19,842 nucleotides of DNA, taken from positions 1-19,842 of the forward strand of contig CAKQXI010000035.1 in the NCBI GenBank assembly GCA_934281565.1, given 5' to 3'. Below, in pieces: positions 15,906 through 19,842 of this stretch. Under the pieces are notes generated by a model that was given only the letters and a program-made list of their open reading frames with translations, ran no database searches and had not been told where the DNA came from. The first letter of the stretch is position 1; the number at the start of each line of letters is the position of its first letter. This DNA comes from an uncultured Prevotella sp. Its GTDB lineage: Bacteria; Bacteroidota; Bacteroidia; Bacteroidales; Bacteroidaceae. A program made the translations under genes and the position numbers.

Positions 15906-15937
15906 CAAAAGTACATATAATCTATGAATTAACCAAA
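15906..15937 (-). promoter_or_regulatory. Bacteroidetes-type promoter for the exonuclease-to-dnaB unit
   Basis: TTTG (15937-15934), 20 bases, then TACTTTTG (15913-15906) on the minus strand. It lies in the gap between radA and the exonuclease gene and predicts a leader of about 25 bases. The rest of the 106-base gap shows no obvious radA terminator. Confidence 0.78.
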
Positions 15938-15983
15938 ATCTTAGGTTAAATTCTTGCAAACGCATATAGAAATCTTCTTCCCA

Positions 15984-17405
15984 TTAACCGAAAAGCAAGC
16001 GAAGTGCTTCCTCTACTTTTCTGACAGGATGCATCTCAATGGAATATTTCGAGTGGTCGAATCCTTTGTGGTTATATTTGGGTATGATAATATGTTGAAA
16101 ACCAAGTTTCTCTGCTTCAGCAATACGTTGCTCTATCCTACTCACTGGGCGTACTTCTCCACTCAGTCCTACTTCGCCTGCCATGCACCAACCAGACTCT
16201 ATTGCAGTGTCTACATTGCTACTTAAGACAGCAGCGATAACACTCAAGTCCATTGCCATGTCAGTAACACGCAGTCCTCCTGCAATATTAAGGAATACAT
16301 CTTTCTGCATCAATTTGAAACCTACACGTTTTTCCAGCACAGCTAACAACATATTTAGTCTACGTTGGTCAAAGCCTGTCGCAGAACGTTGTGGAGTTCC
16401 ATACGCAGCACTTGATACCAATGCTTGAGTCTCTACTAAAAATGGCCTAACTCCCTCTATGACGCTGCTAATTGCAACACCAGAAAGTCCATCATGTTCT
16501 TCTGTCAAAAGTAATTCGGAAGGGTTGCTGACCTGCCGCAATCCTCCTTGTTGCATTTCGTAGATGCCAAGTTCAGAAGTGCTGCCAAACCTATTTTTTA
16601 TACTTCTTAAAATACGATACATATAGTGTTGGTCACCTTCAAATTGGATGACGGTATCTACTATATGTTCCAGAATTTTTGGACCAGCGAGTGTTCCTTC
16701 TTTATTGATATGTCCAATTAGAATGACGGGTATTCCACTTGTCTTGGCAAAACGAAGCAAAGCCGCAGCACATTCTCTTACTTGCGAAATGCTACCAGGT
16801 GAAGTCTCTACATCCTCGGTTGCTATAGTCTGTATAGAATCTATGATGACGATGTCGGGAGTTATTTCTTGAATATGGGAAAATATTCTTTCCAAGGATG
16901 TCTCACAAAGGATGGAGATATTGTCTGTGTACGTGCCTCCCATCAAACGGTCAGCACGGAGTTTGATTTGGTGGGCACTTTCCTCTCCACTCACATATAA
17001 CACTCTTTTTTCAGGAATATGCAAGATGGTTTGAAGGGTAAGCGTACTCTTTCCGATACCAGGTTCTCCACCTAACAGTGTGATACTTCCTGGTACTATT
17101 CCACCACCAAGTACACGGTTCAATTCTGAATCGTGCATATCTATACGAGGTTCATCATGGGCAGAGATGTCACGTAGATTAATAGGTGCTGTTTCCTTAG
17201 TGGAATGCACGCCACCAAACATTGTAGCAGCTCCACCATGTCTCATATTCATACCCGCATTTCTGGCTGCTTGTGAACCAGTGTCACCAGCAATACGAAT
17301 TTCTTTAAAGGTATTCCATTGTCCGCAATTAGGGCATTTTCCTATCCATTTGGCCGATTTCTGTCCACAGTTGCTGCATACATAAGCTATTTTATCTTTT
17401 GCCAT
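15984..17405 (-). CDS. radA: DNA repair and recombination protein RadA
   Basis: RadA (Sms) is a RecA-like ATPase and DnaB-type helicase that helps process recombination intermediates. The 473-residue protein has the N-terminal C4 zinc finger (C10, C13, C24, C27), Walker A GEPGIGKS (113-120), the RadA-specific KNRFG motif (270-274) and a C-terminal Lon-protease-like domain (about 300-473). All diagnostic parts are intact and length is standard. Its ATG lies three bases after the HAD hydrolase stop, so the two are probably translated from one mRNA. Confidence 0.97.
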   Translation of the reverse strand: MAKDKIAYVCSNCGQKSAKWIGKCPNCGQWNTFKEIRIAGDTGSQAARNAGMNMRHGGAATMFGGVHSTKETAPINLRDISAHDEPRIDMHDSELNRVLGGGIVPGSITLLGGEPGIGKSTLTLQTILHIPEKRVLYVSGEESAHQIKLRADRLMGGTYTDNISILCETSLERIFSHIQEITPDIVIIDSIQTIATEDVETSPGSISQVRECAAALLRFAKTSGIPVILIGHINKEGTLAGPKILEHIVDTVIQFEGDQHYMYRILRSIKNRFGSTSELGIYEMQQGGLRQVSNPSELLLTEEHDGLSGVAISSVIEGVRPFLVETQALVSSAAYGTPQRSATGFDQRRLNMLLAVLEKRVGFKLMQKDVFLNIAGGLRVTDMAMDLSVIAAVLSSNVDTAIESGWCMAGEVGLSGEVRPVSRIEQRIAEAEKLGFQHIIIPKYNHKGFDHSKYSIEMHPVRKVEEALRLLFG

Positions 17406-17408
17406 AAT

Positions 17409-18029
17409 TTATGAAAGATACTGGTAAATTTCTTTCGTCCAGTCACTGCCATTCTTTGGACAGAATGTCTTGATACCTAACTCACTGGCTGCAGCAACAT
17501 TTCTTGGACCATCATCTACAAATAAAGTTTCCTCTGGCAACAACTTTTCTTGTGACAAGACATAGCGAAAGAAATTTTCATCAGGTTTCATGTACTTAAC
17601 TTCAAAACTTCGATACATTGCATCAAAATAGTCGCCAATGGCATGGCCATCACCAGAGAAGTCCTTGCTATCTGTCCAATTGGCAATATATGGATTTGTG
17701 TTTGACAAAAGAATAACACGATAACCTTCTGCCTTTAATTTACGAAGCGTTTCCAATTTATTGGTAGGCACTTCTCTCATGTATCCCAACCAGCAATGTT
17801 TCACTTCGTCAAAAGTAAGTTCCCTTCCTACCATTGCACTCAAAGCCTTGCGGTATTCTATTTCGGAAACTTTTCCTTCTTCTAAATCACCAAAGATACC
17901 GTTTTGACGATAAGGGTCAAGAATAGTGTCCGCATCCTTTAAACCTAATTCCATGAAGCGCCTTTTAGCCTCCTCATTACTGATGGTGATAATAACACCA
18001 CCCATATCAAAAATAATAGTCCGTGTCAT
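17409..18029 (-). CDS. HAD-family hydrolase, YihX-like
   Basis: A 206-residue haloacid-dehalogenase-superfamily enzyme. Motif I is FDMGGVI, with nucleophile D8 but Gly at the usual +2 Asp position. Motif II is LLSNTN (S109), motif III lysine is K148 (KYMKPDENFF) and motif IV is VDDGPRN (D172, D173). A helical cap lies at about 18-85. This matches the YihX/sugar-phosphatase-like branch, in which the +2 Asp is often replaced. The substrate is unknown. It sits 48 bases after metH and 3 bases before radA, so it may share their transcript; no separate promoter was seen. Confidence 0.9.
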   Translation of the reverse strand: MTRTIIFDMGGVIITISNEEAKRRFMELGLKDADTILDPYRQNGIFGDLEEGKVSEIEYRKALSAMVGRELTFDEVKHCWLGYMREVPTNKLETLRKLKAEGYRVILLSNTNPYIANWTDSKDFSGDGHAIGDYFDAMYRSFEVKYMKPDENFFRYVLSQEKLLPEETLFVDDGPRNVAAASELGIKTFCPKNGSDWTKEIYQYLS

Positions 18030-18077
18030 TTCTGTAAAAGCTTTTAAATATAATTTTTACCCACTCTTTCTTACTAA

Positions 18078-19842
18078 TTAAAATAAGTCCAACTTATTCT
18101 GTCTTGCTTCGTCAAGGGTCGCTAACTTTGCTTGATGCTCATGATATTCAGCCCTTAACTTAGCGTATGTATCCTCTAATTCTTTAACAAATTTAGGACC
18201 TTCTTCTTTATTGAGAAGACGAGCGCAAATTCCTGCATTCAGACTGGCATCCTTGATCCATATTACAGGACCGTCATAGATGGGGGCAATCTTCAATGCC
18301 ACGTGCATCTGACTTGTTGTTGCACCACCAACCATGATTGGGATATGTAACCCTGCCTTTTGCATTTCTGTAGCAATATGAACCATTTCTTCAAGTGATG
18401 GAGTTATTAGTCCACTTAATCCGATGGCATCGACTTTTTCCTCAATAGCCTTCTTGACGATTTGTTCGGCAGGAACCATAACACCCAAGTCGATGATTTC
18501 ATAATTATTGCATGACATAACTACACCTACAATATTTTTTCCAATATCATGCACATCGCCTTTTACAGTAGCAAGGATAATCTTGCCAGCTTTTGCCGAT
18601 TCTCCTATTTTCTCTGCCTCAATGTATGGTTGGAGAATAGAAACTGCTGATTTCATCGTACGTGCTGTTTTTACAACTTGTGGCAGAAACATCTTGCCTG
18701 CACCAAAAAGTTCACCAACTTCATTCATGCCGTCCATAAGTGGACCTTCGATTATATTCACAGCATGAGCGTATTTGGTGAGAGCTTCATTTATATCTGT
18801 TTGTAGATATTCTGAGATACCCTTGCGCAGAGCATATTTCAAGCGATCTTCTACGGAATCTTTGCGCCATTCAGGAACTGTTGGGTTAGAGGTTGCAGTG
18901 GTAACAGTTTTAGCTGCTGCTTTGGCTGCATCTGCTTTTTCTTTGATTTCAGTTGCCATCTCTATCAAATCCTCATAAGCTCCCTTACGACGATTTAAAA
19001 CTACATCTTCTATTATTTTAAGTTGTTCTTGAGGTATTTTGTTATAATCCATTCTTGCTTTGGTGTTTACAATACTAAAGTCCATTCCTTTTTGTTGTGC
19101 ATAATGGAGGAAAACCGAATGAATAGCCTCACGAATATAGGTGTTGCCACGGAATGAGAATGAAAGATTGCTGACTCCTCCGCTGATATGAGCACCTGGT
19201 AGATTGGTATGAATCCACTCGGTCGCACGAATAAACTCAACGGCATAGTTATCATGTTCTTCCATACCAGTGGCTATAGCAAGTACATTAGGGTCAAATA
19301 TGATGTCCAAAGGGTTCATACCTACCTTGTCAACCAATATGTGATAAGCACGTTCTGCAATCTCTATACGGCGTTCATATGTAGTAGCTTGTCCTATTTC
19401 ATCGAAGCACATTACTACACATGCTGCACCATAGCGCATAATGTCTTTGGCATGAGAGATAAACACTTCTTCTCCTTCTTTAAGGGAAATAGAATTAACG
19501 ATACATTTTCCTTGTACACATTTCAATCCCGCTATGATAACATCCCATTTTGAAGAGTCTATCATAATAGGTACTTTAGCTATTTCTGGTTCAGCAGCTA
19601 TCATATTGAGGAAGTTGACCATTTCTGCCTTGGCATCTAATAATCCATCATCCATATTGACGTCAATGACCATAGCACCATCGGCGACTTGCTTGCGTGC
19701 AATACTTAATGCTTCTTCATATTTCTTTTCATTAATCAAACGGAGGAACTTCCTGCTGCCAGCTACGTTACAACGTTCCCCGACATTAACAAAGCGAGAT
19801 ATGTCAATAGGTAATCTAACACTATCGTTTACATCAAGTAAA
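18078..19842 (-). CDS. metH: Cobalamin-dependent methionine synthase, 5' part outside window
   Basis: MetH transfers a methyl group from methyltetrahydrofolate through cobalamin to homocysteine. The visible 587 codons run in frame to the window edge, so the homocysteine domain lies outside. An apparent start at 19739 is an internal leucine (TTG) codon. Present are the folate domain (from FVNVGERCNVAGS; PIMIDSSKWDV), the helical cobalamin cap (GPLMDGMNEVG) and the Rossmann cobalamin domain with DVHDIG, its His as lower cobalt ligand (codon at 18549-18551), plus LSGLITPS and GGATTS. The protein ends at EARQNKLDLF, where the E. coli enzyme continues into the SAM-binding reactivation domain, which is absent. 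No remnant of it fits in the 48 bases before the next gene. Confidence 0.95.
   Translation of the reverse strand, partial: LLDVNDSVRLPIDISRFVNVGERCNVAGSRKFLRLINEKKYEEALSIARKQVADGAMVIDVNMDDGLLDAKAEMVNFLNMIAAEPEIAKVPIMIDSSKWDVIIAGLKCVQGKCIVNSISLKEGEEVFISHAKDIMRYGAACVVMCFDEIGQATTYERRIEIAERAYHILVDKVGMNPLDIIFDPNVLAIATGMEEHDNYAVEFIRATEWIHTNLPGAHISGGVSNLSFSFRGNTYIREAIHSVFLHYAQQKGMDFSIVNTKARMDYNKIPQEQLKIIEDVVLNRRKGAYEDLIEMATEIKEKADAAKAAAKTVTTATSNPTVPEWRKDSVEDRLKYALRKGISEYLQTDINEALTKYAHAVNIIEGPLMDGMNEVGELFGAGKMFLPQVVKTARTMKSAVSILQPYIEAEKIGESAKAGKIILATVKGDVHDIGKNIVGVVMSCNNYEIIDLGVMVPAEQIVKKAIEEKVDAIGLSGLITPSLEEMVHIATEMQKAGLHIPIMVGGATTSQMHVALKIAPIYDGPVIWIKDASLNAGICARLLNKEEGPKFVKELEDTYAKLRAEYHEHQAKLATLDEARQNKLDLF

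Noticed and set aside
17409..18029. HAD protein as an inactive enzyme because motif I has DxG instead of DxD
   Set aside because: The YihX-like branch commonly lacks the second Asp, and all other catalytic motifs are intact, so inactivity is not supported.

Overview
The window looks like a chromosomal segment of a Bacteroidales bacterium, most likely Prevotellaceae or a close relative. Three things point there. Four promoters share the Bacteroidetes geometry TTTG-N20-TAnnTTTG. Start codons lie in A/T-rich contexts, mostly with weak Shine-Dalgarno signals. The window also carries Bacteroidetes-style envelope proteins (lipoprotein phosphoesterase, TPR protein, outer-membrane beta-barrel). The genus is inferred. 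Every gene found lies on the minus strand, so transcription runs from high to low coordinates. No tRNA, rRNA, CRISPR array, insertion sequence or phage gene was seen.

In transcription order, 19842-15984 holds a 5'-truncated cobalamin-dependent methionine synthase (metH, without its C-terminal reactivation domain), a HAD-family hydrolase and radA. A promoter at 15906-15937 starts a tightly spaced set: a DEDDy 3'-5' exonuclease, an RlmI-type rRNA methyltransferase, an orphan NMT1-like substrate-binding lipoprotein, a large TPR protein and the replicative helicase dnaB.

A 333-base gap (8983-9315) holds the control region of the branched-chain amino acid operon. It contains a promoter, an unannotated 28-residue leader peptide with a dense Leu/Ile core, an antiterminator segment and an intrinsic terminator just before leuA. 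This is a classic ribosome-mediated attenuator architecture. The operon is leuA-leuC-leuD-cimA-like-leuB. LeuA feeds leucine synthesis. The second synthase resembles Leptospira-type citramalate synthase, which would send pyruvate through the same LeuCD/LeuB steps to 2-oxobutyrate and isoleucine. The mix of Leu and Ile codons in the leader fits an operon serving both products.

Three consecutive gaps in this operon (leuA/leuC, leuC/leuD, leuD/cimA) each contain a pair of inverted arrays of a 7-base unit, consensus TNAACAY. Base 2 is largely specific to each gap (A, C or T) and matches between the two arms, so each gap can fold into a long hairpin. A different, 31-base-arm inverted repeat follows leuB. 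The last part (2355-1) holds a small periplasmic TPR protein with an apparently leaderless promoter, a lipoprotein metallophosphoesterase and the start of an outer-membrane protein running off the window.

The observations most worth following are the leu/ile attenuator, the gap-specific inverted heptamer arrays, and the MetH that stops before the reactivation domain.
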